The notes: generated by a model from the sequence alone, not told the origin. A stretch of 64,000 nucleotides of DNA from JAAYCB01 sp012744395 (GCA_028703175.1 JAQVNJ010000017.1:1-64000); one strand, 5' to 3'. Shown: positions 47,816-57,639, counted from the stretch's first letter. Translations and numbers: made by a program.

Positions 47816-49045
47816 ATGTATTCTCTTCTGGCAGCCAAGACCCGCGGTCTCGAAGCGGAAGCCTTGGCGTTCACGCAGCAACTGATCCGCACTCCGAGCC
47901 CCTCGCTGCACGAACATGAAGTGGCGCAACTCGTCGAGGAGCGGATGCGGGCGATCGGCTACGAGGATCTGCATGTCGACGACTACGGCAACGTGGTAGG
48001 CGTGCTCCGCGGCCGCCAGGGAGAGCCGACGCTCTTGCTCAGCGCGCACATGGACACGGCCGCCGAGGGGCAGCCCGAAGCCTGGCAAGAATCGCCCTAT
48101 AGCGGAGCGGTCCGCGACGGGGTGTTGTATGGGCTCGGCGCGTCGGACTGCAAGGCGGGCCTGGCGGCCCAGATTTATGCCGGCGGCCTGCTGCGGCGGG
48201 CGCTGCTGCCGCTGAAGGGCAACCTGGTCGTCGCCGCGACCGTCTCCGAGGAGCAGGGCGGAAGTCCCGGGTTGCGCCACCTGATGCAGGACACGCTCCC
48301 TTCGCTGGACTTGCGGCCCGATTTCGCCATTCTCGGCGAACCGACCGGCCTGGGCATCTACTATGGCCACGACGGGTCGGCGGTGTTCGAGGTGGTGATC
48401 GAAGGCCCGGACAACTTCCAGGTCAACGACGCGACGGCCGCGGTGTTTGAGACCTTCCACAGCCGGCACCGGGCCGCCACCTCCGATGGGCAGCCCGAAT
48501 TCCAGAACTTGCTCTCGCCGCGCTTCCAGCAGCGGCCCGGCTCGGCGTCCGGAGTCATCGGCGTCTGCCGGCGATTGCGCGAGACCGAGACCGTCAGCGG
48601 CGCGATGGAACAGCTCAAGCACGAGGCCCGCGCCGCCGCGGCTTCGGTTGCCCGCGTCGCCGTCGACGTGGTCGTGCGGCGTGAGGAGCGGCAATTCTAC
48701 ACAAAGCGGACGACCGTCCTGGAACAGCGGATCGAGGCCTGGTCGCTGGACCCGTATCACCCGTTGATCACGCGGGCGCGCCACGCCCTGGCCGCCGCCG
48801 GATGCGATGTCTCATGCGGCAAATTCCGACTCCCCCGCTTGGGCATGGGGACCGCGGGCGGCGCGCTGGCGAGCCAGTTCGGCGTGCCGGCGATCGCCTA
48901 CGGCCCCGGCTCGGAGGATACCTGCCACGGCCCGAATGAATCGGTCCCGGTCGCCCGCGCAAGCCAAGCGATCTACGGCACGGCGGCAATCGCCCACAGC
49001 CTCGTAGGGGTGCCCGTCTGCGGCTGGACACTGGACGAGATCTGA
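47816..49045 (+). CDS. M20-family metallohydrolase (YgeY/ArgE/DapE-like)
   Basis: 409 residues from ATG 47816, after AGGAGG with 11-nt spacing; the open frame upstream covers the promoter. Metal ligands: SAHMDTA (His), GASDCKAGLA (bridging Asp), SEEQGG (base Glu and ligand), ILGEPTGLG (Glu), DTCHGPNESV (His). The ending FGVPAIAYGPGSEDTCHGPN resembles YgeY. Odd: the lid domain's usual GxxAHS motif is absent; the matching place reads EGPDNFQVNDATAAVF. The family splits N-acyl amino acids or dipeptides in the cytoplasm. The stop is 3 bp before acetate kinase, so the genes are one operon behind the sigma-54 promoter. Confidence 0.88.
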   Translation: MYSLLAAKTRGLEAEALAFTQQLIRTPSPSLHEHEVAQLVEERMRAIGYEDLHVDDYGNVVGVLRGRQGEPTLLLSAHMDTAAEGQPEAWQESPYSGAVRDGVLYGLGASDCKAGLAAQIYAGGLLRRALLPLKGNLVVAATVSEEQGGSPGLRHLMQDTLPSLDLRPDFAILGEPTGLGIYYGHDGSAVFEVVIEGPDNFQVNDATAAVFETFHSRHRAATSDGQPEFQNLLSPRFQQRPGSASGVIGVCRRLRETETVSGAMEQLKHEARAAAASVARVAVDVVVRREERQFYTKRTTVLEQRIEAWSLDPYHPLITRARHALAAAGCDVSCGKFRLPRLGMGTAGGALASQFGVPAIAYGPGSEDTCHGPNESVPVARASQAIYGTAAIAHSLVGVPVCGWTLDEI

Positions 49046-49048
49046 CCA

Positions 49049-50251
49049 ATGAACATCCTCGTTTTCAATTGCGGCAGCTCGTCGCTGAAGTACCGGCTGA
49101 TCGCCATGCCCGGCGAAAAGCAGCTTTCCGGCGGCGAAGCGCAGCGGATCGGCCCGCCGACCGCCAAGCCCTCGTGCCTCGTGCTACAGCGGGACCAGCA
49201 GCCGCCGGAAACCCGCCAGATCCCCATGCGCGACCACGCCGAGGCCCTCGAGCAGGTGGTCCGCGTCCTGCGCGAGAGCGCCGGCGCGATGCCCGAGGTC
49301 ATCGGGCACCGGCTGGTCAACGGCGGCCCGACGGTCACGGATCACTCCTGGATCAACGACTCCGTGCTGGCCGAACTGATCGCCTGCCAGGACCTGGCGC
49401 CGATCCACAATCCGCCGGCGATCGCCACGATCCAAGCCTGCCGCGAGATGTTCCCCGGCTTGCGCCAGGTGGTCGTCTCCGACACGGCGTATCACCGCAC
49501 CATCCCGCTTCATGCTCGGACCTACGCGCTTCCCCAGGCCGTCAGCCGCAGGATGGGAATCCGCAAGTACGGCTACCACGGGATCAGCCACCAATACGTC
49601 GTCACCGAGACGGCGCGGCTGATGGGCGTCCCGCTCGATCGGTTCCATGCCGTGAGCTGCCACCTGGGCAGCGGCGGCGCCAGCCTGTGCGCGGTGGTCA
49701 ACGGCCGGTCGGTGGACAACACGATGGGCTACTCGCCCTTGCAGGGCCTCGTCATGAGCACGCGCTGCGGCGACCTGGATCCCGGGATCACCCTCCGCCT
49801 GCTGGCGGACACCCTGGGGGACCGGAGCGCTGTCGAGTCGCGGCTGAACCACAAGAGCGGCGTGCTCGGGCTTTCCGGCCGCTCGGCCGACATCCGCGAC
49901 GCCATCGAGTCCGCCGGCGGCGATCCGCAGAGCGGCCGCGACCACCTGACGGCCCAGGTCTATCTCTGGCGGCTGAAGAAGTATCTGGGGGCCTACCTGG
50001 CGCTGGTGGGCCGCGCGGATGCCGTGATCTTCACCGACACGATCGGGGAGACGGTGCCGCACGTCCGCGAGGCCGTCTGCTCGGGCATGGACCCGTTCGG
50101 CATCGCCCTTGATCCCCAGCGGAATGCGTCCGCCCATCCGCTGCCGGTCGACGTGGCCATGCCGCAAAGCCCGGTCCGCGTGTGGGCCGTCCGTACCAAT
50201 GAAGAAATCTCCATCGCCCGCTCGGTGTACCAAGTCTCATGCGAATCCTGA
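49049..50251 (+). CDS. ackA: acetate kinase
   Basis: 400 residues. Phosphate-1 motif FNCGSSSLKY; GHRLVNGG (usually GHRVVHGG); catalytic Asp in SDTAYHRTIP; IRKYGYHGISH; HLGSGGASL; Arg in GLVMSTRCGDLDP; and FTDTIGETVPHVR in place of FTGGIGENS. So the catalytic Asp, Arg and His are kept while the adenine-binding loop differs, which may alter the nucleotide or acyl group used. Known: interconverts acetate + ATP and acetyl phosphate. It starts 3 bp after the M20 stop and its end overlaps the next gene by 13 bp. Inference: deals with the acid freed by the M20 enzyme. Confidence 0.85.
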   Translation: MNILVFNCGSSSLKYRLIAMPGEKQLSGGEAQRIGPPTAKPSCLVLQRDQQPPETRQIPMRDHAEALEQVVRVLRESAGAMPEVIGHRLVNGGPTVTDHSWINDSVLAELIACQDLAPIHNPPAIATIQACREMFPGLRQVVVSDTAYHRTIPLHARTYALPQAVSRRMGIRKYGYHGISHQYVVTETARLMGVPLDRFHAVSCHLGSGGASLCAVVNGRSVDNTMGYSPLQGLVMSTRCGDLDPGITLRLLADTLGDRSAVESRLNHKSGVLGLSGRSADIRDAIESAGGDPQSGRDHLTAQVYLWRLKKYLGAYLALVGRADAVIFTDTIGETVPHVREAVCSGMDPFGIALDPQRNASAHPLPVDVAMPQSPVRVWAVRTNEEISIARSVYQVSCES

Positions 50252-51324
50252 CCATCCATCCCACGCTCCGCAGCCTGACCGTCAGCGCGTTTCGAGACGG
50301 AAATGACCAGCCCGTCGTGCGGCGGCAGGTAAAGGAGAGCCGAGACGCCTCGGTTTCCGACTTCGACGGATTCGGGGCCGCGGCGCTGTCTTCGATCGCC
50401 ACGGCGCTGGAAACCGCCGGGATGTTGCCGCTGGACGCGATCGCCGTCCGCGGGTTGTATGGCGGCGCGCGGTTCGTCCGCCCGGTGTTGGCGTCCGAGT
50501 CCGTCCTGGAGGACCTGGCGGCGCTCGCGCCGCAGGCGCCGCTGCACGTGCCTCGCCTCGTCCAGTTGGTGAACGCGGCGCGGCGGGTGTTTCCCCAGAC
50601 TCTGGTGGCGTTGGCTTTCGAAACCGCGCTGTTCGCGCCGCTGCCCGAGAGGGAACGCTGCTACGGCGTTGACCCGGAGTGGACCGCCTCCCGATCGCTC
50701 CGGCGGTTCGGCTTTCAGGGCATCTTCCATGAAGCGGCGTGCCTCGACACCGGGCGGAAACTGGGATCGGCCGAGGCCCGCCTCCTCTCGATTTGCCTGG
50801 AGCCGCGCCCGGAATTGGCTGCCTGCCGCGGCTGCCGCCCGGTGATGGTCACCGGCGGCTCGACGCCCGCCGAGGGGCTGCCCGGCGAGACGTCCTGCGG
50901 AGATCTGGACCCGAGCGTAGTCTTGAAGCTGGCCGGCGACGGCGATTGGGGCCCGGAGGGGACCAGCCGTCTGCTGACCTGTGAAAGCGGCCTGCGAGGG
51001 CTTGTCGGCCGCGACGTCTCGCTCGCCGAGGCGCTCGAAAGCCCGGACGGCGAATCGCAGCTCGCCCGGGATGTCTTTCTGCACTCCCTGCTCCGCGCGT
51101 GCGGCGCGGGAATCGCCGCCCTGGGAGGACTGGATGCGATCGTCTACTCGGGCCGCTATGCCAGTTCGGCGGCCGTGCTGCATGATTGGCTGAACCAACG
51201 GCTCAAACAGACGATCCGGCGCGACACCGCCTGCCTGGTTCACTCCCGCACGCTGCACCAGCACCTTCGCGACATCGCCTACGTGCTGGTCCGAGAAGAC
51301 CGCGCGGGGGCCGCTGCCACCTGA
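50239..51324 (+). CDS. degenerate acetate-kinase paralog (probable pseudoenzyme)
   Basis: 361 residues with the ASKHA fold order of AckA but key motifs lost: the N-terminal NCGSSSLK is IHPTLRSLTV, the catalytic Asp in DTAFH is Glu (AFETALF), YGxHGxSH is FGFQGIFHEA, the Arg in TRxGDLDP is gone (GETSCGDLDP), and FTGGIGE is VYSGRYASSA. CGDLDP is shared with its neighbour. It overlaps ackA by 13 bp. Probably a regulatory or structural subunit of AckA rather than a kinase, or a different phosphotransferase. The alignment is by eye. Confidence 0.7.
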   Translation: MRILTIHPTLRSLTVSAFRDGNDQPVVRRQVKESRDASVSDFDGFGAAALSSIATALETAGMLPLDAIAVRGLYGGARFVRPVLASESVLEDLAALAPQAPLHVPRLVQLVNAARRVFPQTLVALAFETALFAPLPERERCYGVDPEWTASRSLRRFGFQGIFHEAACLDTGRKLGSAEARLLSICLEPRPELAACRGCRPVMVTGGSTPAEGLPGETSCGDLDPSVVLKLAGDGDWGPEGTSRLLTCESGLRGLVGRDVSLAEALESPDGESQLARDVFLHSLLRACGAGIAALGGLDAIVYSGRYASSAAVLHDWLNQRLKQTIRRDTACLVHSRTLHQHLRDIAYVLVREDRAGAAAT

Positions 51325-51372
51325 TCCGCCCGCGGCGCGGAGAGCCGGGGCGTGCATCCGGTCAGAATCCGC

Positions 51373-51378
51373 TATAAT
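51373..51378 (+). promoter_or_regulatory. candidate -10 box (TATAAT)
   Basis: Exact TATAAT 44 bp before the DUF4838 gene start at 51422, in the 97-bp gap after the ackA paralog. No clear -35. Confidence 0.4.
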
Positions 51379-51421
51379 GGCAGGCTGGTAGGGCACCTTG
51401 GGCTAGCCTTGGGCAATTTCC

Positions 51422-53911
51422 ATGAGTCGCGTCTCCATCGCCGCCTGCAATGCTTCCCAGCCAACGTGCGGCGCGGGCTGGCTGCGGCCAGCCAACGGCT
51501 CCCCGCGCCGCTCGGATTCCGCCCCCTTGCGCGGGGCCGCCGCTGCCGCGGCGATCGCCGTCTCCTGCGTCTGGCTGCCGGCGGCTGCGAGCTTCGCAGC
51601 CGGTCTGCAACTGGCCGTCGCCGGCAAAACGGACTACCAGATCGTCCTGGCGGCGGACGCTGCGGACGTGGACCGTTACGCGGCCGAGACGCTCGCCGGT
51701 TATCTCCGGCAGATCACCTCCGCGGAGTTCCCGGTGGTCGCCTCGGACGCGATCAACGAGGACCGCCCGGCGCTGTTTGTCGGACTGAGCGAACCGGCGC
51801 TGCGGCGCCTCGGCGGCGATCCGCGGGCCCGTCTGGAGGACCAGGAACACGTCTCGCGGAGCAAGGGCCGAGACATCTTTCTCTACGGCCGCGGCGTGCA
51901 CGGCAACCTGCACGCCGCCATGGAATTCCTCCACAGTTCGCTCGGCTGGCGGTGGTATTCCGTGTTCGAAAAGCCGGTCGTCGCGCCGCGGACAACCGTC
52001 TCGCTGGAGCCCTTCGAACGGAAGCGGGGGTTCGCCTTCAAGTTCCGCGAGCTGCCGCTGCGTTATGACCAGCACTTCTACCGCCAGCATGGGCTGAACA
52101 TGGCGTCGGAACACTGGGGCACGCGGCCGCGGAGCGGCTTTCCTCCCCTCCTGCGGAACGACAAGTTCGTGCACGGCTCGCTGGCCTACATCCCGCCCGC
52201 GCCCGAGGCCCGGGAGGCGCGGACGTTTGCCTGGCTGGAGAAGAAGGACTACTTCGCCACGCATCCCGATTTCTTCTCCATGAACGCCGCCGGCCGGCGC
52301 GTGGCCTCGATGCAGCTCTGCTTCGCCAACCCGGCACTCCGCCGGGAATTGACGCGGAACATCCTCCGCCACATCGCCGCCGCGCCCGGCAACGACATCA
52401 TCACCGTCGACGCGGCGGACACGCCGGGCGCGTTCTGCTACTGCCCGGGGTGCAAGGCCTTGGAAGAGAAGTACCAGTGTCCCGGGGGACCGATCTTCGA
52501 CTACCTGATCGAACTCTGCGGCCTGCTGGAGAAGGAACACCCCGGAAAGCTGGTCCGCACGCTGGCCTACCGCCGCAGCCAGACCCAGAAGCCGCCCGTG
52601 CTCCCCGGAGGCGGCCGGCTGCCGGACAACCTGATCATCTCCTTCGCTCCGATCGAGGACTGCTTCTTCGCCGACTGGCGTCATCCCGACGCCCGGATTC
52701 AGGAGACCTATCGCGACCTCGAGGCCTGGCGCAAGATCACCAGCCACCTCTGGGCCTGGCTCTACCCAAACCCCTGGGGCACCGGCGAGGTGCTCCCCGT
52801 GGGCAATCTCCGCCGCAACATCCATCAGATGCGGCTCATGCACCAGGCCGGCGTGGAGGGCCTGTTCGCCGATCATCGCGGCGTGTTGGAGCGCTCCGGC
52901 CTGAGCGAGCTGCAAACCTACCTGATCATCAAGCTCATGCAGGACGTGGCCTGCGACACCGACGCGATCATCCGCGCGTTCACCGAGCACCACTACGGCC
53001 CCGCCGCCGGACTTGTGCGGCGCTACCTCGACGAGTTGGAGCAGGGCCGCGAGGCGATCCGCGAGCTGCCGCCCGAGGTCACGTATACCTCCGGGCAGCG
53101 GGACGACGACCGGACCTTCCCCTACTTGACCGTGGCGAACATCCGCCGCTGGCAAGGATACTTCGACCAGATGGAATCCGAGGCCTCGGGTTCGCCAGCT
53201 GATCTGGCCAATATCCGGCTGCTGCGGCGAGAGCTTGACTTCGCCAGCCTCTGGAAGTGGTTCCCGCTTCGCGAGGCGCATCCAGAGTACTTCCGCGACC
53301 CGGCGGTTTTCGCCTCCCGGATCGTGAGCGCCAATGCCGCCAAGGCGGCGGCGGGGATGACGCCGCGGCCGCTTGCCCCCGCTGCGCTGGACGATCTCCT
53401 GGCCGTGATCGAGGGCGGGGGTAAGGAGAAGCCGCTGCCGCCCGAACTGGAGGGCATCGACCGGTCGCGGATTCAGACGTTCGTGCCGACCAATACGGCC
53501 GGCCAGGCCGGCCCCTGGCGGATCCGAGACCCCGATGCCGCTCGCGGCTACGCCGCCACCGTGCATCTGCCCGATCTGCCGTTTCAGGTCGGCTTCTACC
53601 AATGGGAATCGCGGCAGCCGGCAAAAGGCACGCAAGGGGCGCGGATCCGCCTGGAGCGGAAAGACATCGTTGCCGGGAAGTACCGTCTTTACAGACTCGG
53701 CACGATCACGATCACTCCCGACAGTTGGGTCTGGTTCTCGGCGCGAAGCTGGGCAACCCACCAGCAGCTTGGCGAGCGCCTCCACGAACCCGGCACGCCG
53801 AACCGCTGGGAGGCGTGGGTGTCGCTGAAGTTCGATGGTCCGACCTACGGCGGCACGGCGGCCGAGGACCGCGTCCTCTGCGACCGGATCATCGTGGTGA
53901 AACAGTTCTGA
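51422..53911 (+). CDS. DUF4838 glycosidase-like protein
   Basis: 829 residues. A long N-terminal extension precedes a hydrophobic signal (AAAAAAIAVSCVWLPAAASFA). Residues 65-200 are the GH20/GH67-type beta-alpha-beta N-domain (ETLAGYLRQITSAEFPVVAS, GVHGNLHAAMEFLHSSLGWRWY). 200-480 is a TIM-barrel-like DUF4838 region with cysteine motif FCYCPGCKAL and CFFADWRHPDARI, ending in helices and a beta domain (YAATVHLPDLPFQVGFYQWE). Family members are probably extracellular carbohydrate-active enzymes; activity unproven. A DUF1080 gene follows 25 bp downstream. Confidence 0.75.
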   Translation: MSRVSIAACNASQPTCGAGWLRPANGSPRRSDSAPLRGAAAAAAIAVSCVWLPAAASFAAGLQLAVAGKTDYQIVLAADAADVDRYAAETLAGYLRQITSAEFPVVASDAINEDRPALFVGLSEPALRRLGGDPRARLEDQEHVSRSKGRDIFLYGRGVHGNLHAAMEFLHSSLGWRWYSVFEKPVVAPRTTVSLEPFERKRGFAFKFRELPLRYDQHFYRQHGLNMASEHWGTRPRSGFPPLLRNDKFVHGSLAYIPPAPEAREARTFAWLEKKDYFATHPDFFSMNAAGRRVASMQLCFANPALRRELTRNILRHIAAAPGNDIITVDAADTPGAFCYCPGCKALEEKYQCPGGPIFDYLIELCGLLEKEHPGKLVRTLAYRRSQTQKPPVLPGGGRLPDNLIISFAPIEDCFFADWRHPDARIQETYRDLEAWRKITSHLWAWLYPNPWGTGEVLPVGNLRRNIHQMRLMHQAGVEGLFADHRGVLERSGLSELQTYLIIKLMQDVACDTDAIIRAFTEHHYGPAAGLVRRYLDELEQGREAIRELPPEVTYTSGQRDDDRTFPYLTVANIRRWQGYFDQMESEASGSPADLANIRLLRRELDFASLWKWFPLREAHPEYFRDPAVFASRIVSANAAKAAAGMTPRPLAPAALDDLLAVIEGGGKEKPLPPELEGIDRSRIQTFVPTNTAGQAGPWRIRDPDAARGYAATVHLPDLPFQVGFYQWESRQPAKGTQGARIRLERKDIVAGKYRLYRLGTITITPDSWVWFSARSWATHQQLGERLHEPGTPNRWEAWVSLKFDGPTYGGTAAEDRVLCDRIIVVKQF

Positions 53912-53936
53912 GTCGTCAACTTTGTGGAGGAATGAG

Positions 53937-54611
53937 ATGAAGATGTCGCAGCGAGTCGCTTGGGCGTTTGTTTCGATTCTCGCGGTCGCGATCGCCGCGC
54001 CGAACCTCCTGCCCGCCGGCGAGGGCGCCGCGGACGGCTGGACCGCGCTGGTCAACGGCACGGACCTCCAAGGGTGGAAGTTCCACTTCGGCAAGCAGGG
54101 CGCCGGCAACGACGGGACGTTCACCGTCAAGGATGGCATCCTCATCTGTAGCGGCACGCCCGCCGGCTACATGTACACCGAGAAGTCCTACGGAAACTAC
54201 ACGCTCCAGTGCGCGTTTGCGTTCAAGAGGCCCGCGGGCCTCCAGGACGACGCGGAGTTTCGCGGCAACAGCGGCTGCCTGATCCACGTTGGCCAGAAGA
54301 ACGCCCTCGGCGTCTGGCCTCGCAGCATCGAGGTGCAGGGCGCGTACCGGCAGCTCGGCATCATCCTGCCGATCCCGCGCGACCTCAAATGCAGGCACAC
54401 GTTCGACAAGCAGGCGCTGGCCAGAGTCATCAAGCCGGTCGGCGAGTTCAATCAGTTGGAGATCGAAGTCAAGGGCGGCAACATGGTCATCTCGGTCAAC
54501 GGCGCCGTTGTCTCGACGGTCAGCGACTGCGAGCTGACGCAAGGCCCGATCGGCTTGCAGAGCGAAGGCGCTGAGACGCACTGGAAAACGATCCGCATCC
54601 GCGAGCATTGA
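53937..54611 (+). CDS. DUF1080 (3-keto-disaccharide hydrolase-type) protein
   Basis: 224 residues from ATG 53937 (GGAGG 9-13 nt before). Signal MKMSQRVAWAFVSILAVAI. Beta-jelly-roll DUF1080 core: GWTALVNGTDLQGWKFHFGK, FTVKDGILICSGTPAGYMYT, FRGNSGCLIHVG, SIEVQGAYRQLG, FNQLEIEVKGGNMVISVNG, ending GPIGLQSEGAETHWKTIRIRE. Known: some relatives hydrolyse 3-keto-glycosides and others only bind sugars. Likely co-transcribed with the DUF4838 gene. Confidence 0.88.
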   Translation: MKMSQRVAWAFVSILAVAIAAPNLLPAGEGAADGWTALVNGTDLQGWKFHFGKQGAGNDGTFTVKDGILICSGTPAGYMYTEKSYGNYTLQCAFAFKRPAGLQDDAEFRGNSGCLIHVGQKNALGVWPRSIEVQGAYRQLGIILPIPRDLKCRHTFDKQALARVIKPVGEFNQLEIEVKGGNMVISVNGAVVSTVSDCELTQGPIGLQSEGAETHWKTIRIREH

Positions 54612-55024
54612 CCGTGGGAAGACCGGTGGCAGAGGTGCAGTCCGTGATGGACCCCATGGCTGCGATCGCCATTGCCGGGTGATTGTTCTTTGGGAACCGC
54701 CGTGACGGCGGGAGTCGGCCTCGACGCACGGCGGCAATGGCATTGCCTGGGCGATTTCAAGGCCCCGATTCCGCGGCACCGGCCGCCGGCCGCGGGGGAG
54801 AAGTAGGCCCCACAGCGGCACGAATCGACCGTTCACCGGTTATCCGCGCGGGCTTGCCCCGCGATTCGGTGACCTCCGGCCTGGCACCGTGATTCCGCTG
54901 GGCTGTCGCTGGTCGTTCGGCCGGTGTGCGATGCTTGACTCCGGCAACGTGTTCGGCGAAGCTGACCGCAGGACGATGGTTCGCTTTGGACCACCCTGGA
55001 ATCAATGGGGCGGAGGGAGGGATC
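54612..55024. other. intergenic region with dispersed repeat
   Basis: 413 bp. Contains copy B of the dispersed element (54899-55000). No gene or clear terminator. Confidence 0.5.
54899..55000 (+). repeat. dispersed intergenic element, copy B
   Basis: TCGCTGGTCGTTCGGCC, GACTCCGG, GTGTTCGGC and TTTGGACCACCCT appear in the same order and strand as in copy A at 26561-26660; its start (GGGCTG-CGCTGGTC) matches copy C. Confidence 0.6.
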
Positions 55025-57639
55025 ATGCGTCTCTGCATGGCATGGGTCATGGTGTTGGCGTTCCCGGCGGCATCCACCGCGGCGCCGCCCAAGGCGGCTG
55101 TACTGGGAGGCGAGCAGGCGGGATGGAACGACTTGCTTGCGGCGCGGCTCAGCCAGACCAAAGCGGTGGTGCTTGTCGAGCGCCAGCAAGTTCGGGCGGT
55201 GTCCGACGAGCAGGCGATTCAGAGGCTCCTGGAAAACATCGCAGCCCGCTGCCGCATCGGCGGGATCGAAGGGGCCGACCTCCTCGTGCTGTTGGCCTCG
55301 GGCGGAAAGGACGTTCGGCTTGTCGTCTGCGATTCCCATCTTGGGGCAACGCTTCAGGACGTATCCCTGCGTGTCGAGGGCGCGCCCCGCGACCAGATCG
55401 TCGCCACCCTGGCCGACCAGACGCTGCATGCGATCCGCCAGTTCGAGGGGGGCGTCCAGCGCGTGGTCGCCGTGCCCGATTTCGTCAGCCGCGACCTTAC
55501 GTTCGAACATTCCTTTCTCCAGTTCGATTATGCCGAGGTGCTTCGCGCGGCCTGCCGGCAGATTCCCGGCCTGGCCGTCGTCGCGGTCGACGAAGCGCGG
55601 GCCATCGGCGCCGAGCGCGATCTGGCGGCGGTCGGGCAGGGCGACCGCCCCGTGCCCCTGTTCGTCGAGGGCGAGTATCGCACGCATCGCAACCTCGAAG
55701 ACGGCAGCACCACCGTGGAGATCATCCTCCGCGCTCGTCACGCATCCGGAACGCTGCTGGAGCGAAAGCTCGAAGCCGTGCCCTTGGACGAGGCGGGCCG
55801 GCGGCTGCTGGACCTGTTCGCCGGAGAGTTGGCCGGGCTGGCCATGGCCGGCGGGCCGGCCCTCGACGCCGAGGATCAATATCGCCTGCTTGTGCAGCGG
55901 GCCGAGGAGTTCAACTCCCGCGGCGAGTTCCGCCGCTCCGCGGCCCTCCGCGAAGCGGCCCTGCTGCTCAAGCCCGACGCCGACGAACAGCGGATCCGGC
56001 TCGTCCGCGAATACGCGCGGCGCAACAGCCGGCCCATCGAACTCGGCGAGTGGCCCAAGGGCGCGCGGCAGGCTGAAGACGACCCGTTCTGGATGGCGAT
56101 CGTGGCCGAGGTCGTCGGCGACTGGAAACGCTCGCTGCAGCATTGCGAGTACCTGATCCGCAACCGCCGGCTTTGCCGCGAGGAGGCCACGGACCTGACC
56201 GGCGACGCCCTCCACAGCATCACCGGCATCCGCTTCGTGTACAGCCAGCCGCTGAGCGAATGCGAGGCGGTCAAGAAGGAGTTCCTGCGCCATGTCTTCG
56301 CTCGCATTGTCTCGCTGGACCCGGCGGCCACGACAGGCCGCAGCGGACTCAGCGGCGCAACGGACCCGTGCAGTTTCATTTTCAACAGCGCGCTGATGCG
56401 CTGCGAAGGCAATTACTACACCGAGGACGACCTCGACCTGATCGCCGACTTGCTGCTCAACCGCCTGCCCGAGTCGATGTGGCCGTGTTCCACGCTGAAT
56501 TACTTCCTGCGCCACGTGGCGGTTAGGATGGGCCGGGAGCGGGAAACGAACTACTACCGCTTCACCGCAGGGCAATACCAGGCGTTCCTCGATCGGCTCG
56601 TGGCCTCGGATCGCCCCGTGGCGCGGAGCTACGGGCGCTATGGCAAGCTCTGCTATCGCCGATACGGCAACGAGGAGCTGTCGCCGGAACTGCTGCAAGA
56701 AGCGCAGGCGATCGTGGCCGAGGCCCAAAAGGCAGGCTTCGACGTGCCCCGCGAGGGCTATCGCGGTTACATGGAGAACCTGCGAAGCGAAGTGCAGTGG
56801 CTCGCCCAGGCACTGGCGCCCAAGGCCCCGGCCAAGGTGCCCACGCCGCTCGATTGGTCCGCATCGCCAAGGATCACGGCCTGCCCCCTTGCGGCCGCTT
56901 CGGCATCGTGGCGCACCGGCTTGGCCCCGGGCGCGTGCTGGCGGCCGGATCGTTCGGCAACGAGAATCGCGGCTGGATCGCAGTTGTCGAATTCGACGGC
57001 GTCCAAGCCAAGGTGGAGGTGATCCACGAAGCGACCAAGGTCTGGGACTACCGCCGCGCCGAGAATGCCAGCAACCTCAATCCGGCCATGAGCTTTGTGC
57101 CCGAGGCGATGTTCGAGCACGTCCTCCCTGGCCCCAAGCCGCGACGGATCGTCTTCATCCTGCGGCGCTACAACCCCCTCCTGGTGGAGCCGGAGACCGG
57201 AAAGGTCTGGGTCTATCCGGTTGTTGACTGGTACCGCGATGCCTTCCCGCGGCGGGACCCGCCGGGCGATGCGTTCCTGAGCATCGATGGCGTCCTCTGG
57301 ATCGCCGGCGCCGATAAGGATTTCCGCTCGTATCGCTTGAATCAAGAGACCGGCCTGCTGCAAGTCGTACGCGACCGGCCCGACTGGCACAGGGGTAATT
57401 CGCGCGGCGGCAGCCTCGTTCGGGTCGGCGACTGGCTCTACTACGCCGGCGACAACTGGCGGCGGATCAATCTCCGCACCGGGAAGGAGGAGCTTCTGGT
57501 GGATCATCCCCGGGCCCTTCCCCGGTACGGGTCCGGCATGGACTGGCGAATCGCCAACTCCAGCCACTACGGCCTGGTGGCCCTTTGCGGGGACACGCTC
57601 TACCGCGTCTTGATCGACGGACGGGCCCCAGGGCAATAG
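55025..57639 (+). pseudogene. CsgG-like plus propeller-like protein, split by a frameshift
   Basis: Two overlapping frames make one gene. 55025 to about 56860 (GGAGG before ATG 55025): signal peptide, then a CsgG/FlgO-like stretch (LLAARLSQTKAVVLVERQQV; IEGADLLVLLASGG), VAVPDFVSRDLTFEHSFLQF, and TPR-like helices (YRLLVQRAEEFNSRGEFRRS; EEATDLTGDALHSITGIRFV). Frame 1 then reads nonsense (SASPRITACPLAAASAS). From about 56860 the other frame reads RIAKDHGLPPCGRFGIVAHR, then a propeller-like region (GRVLAAGSFGNENRGWIAVV, GKVWVYPVVDWYRDAFPRRD, GDWLYYAGDNWRRINLRTGK) to 57639. Rejoined length about 870. Either a true lesion or a 1-nt assembly error. Confidence 0.75.

Noticed and set aside
54833..56728. 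631-residue minus-strand open frame
   Set aside because: Antisense of the CsgG-like gene and the preceding intergenic repeat; no motif or start signal.
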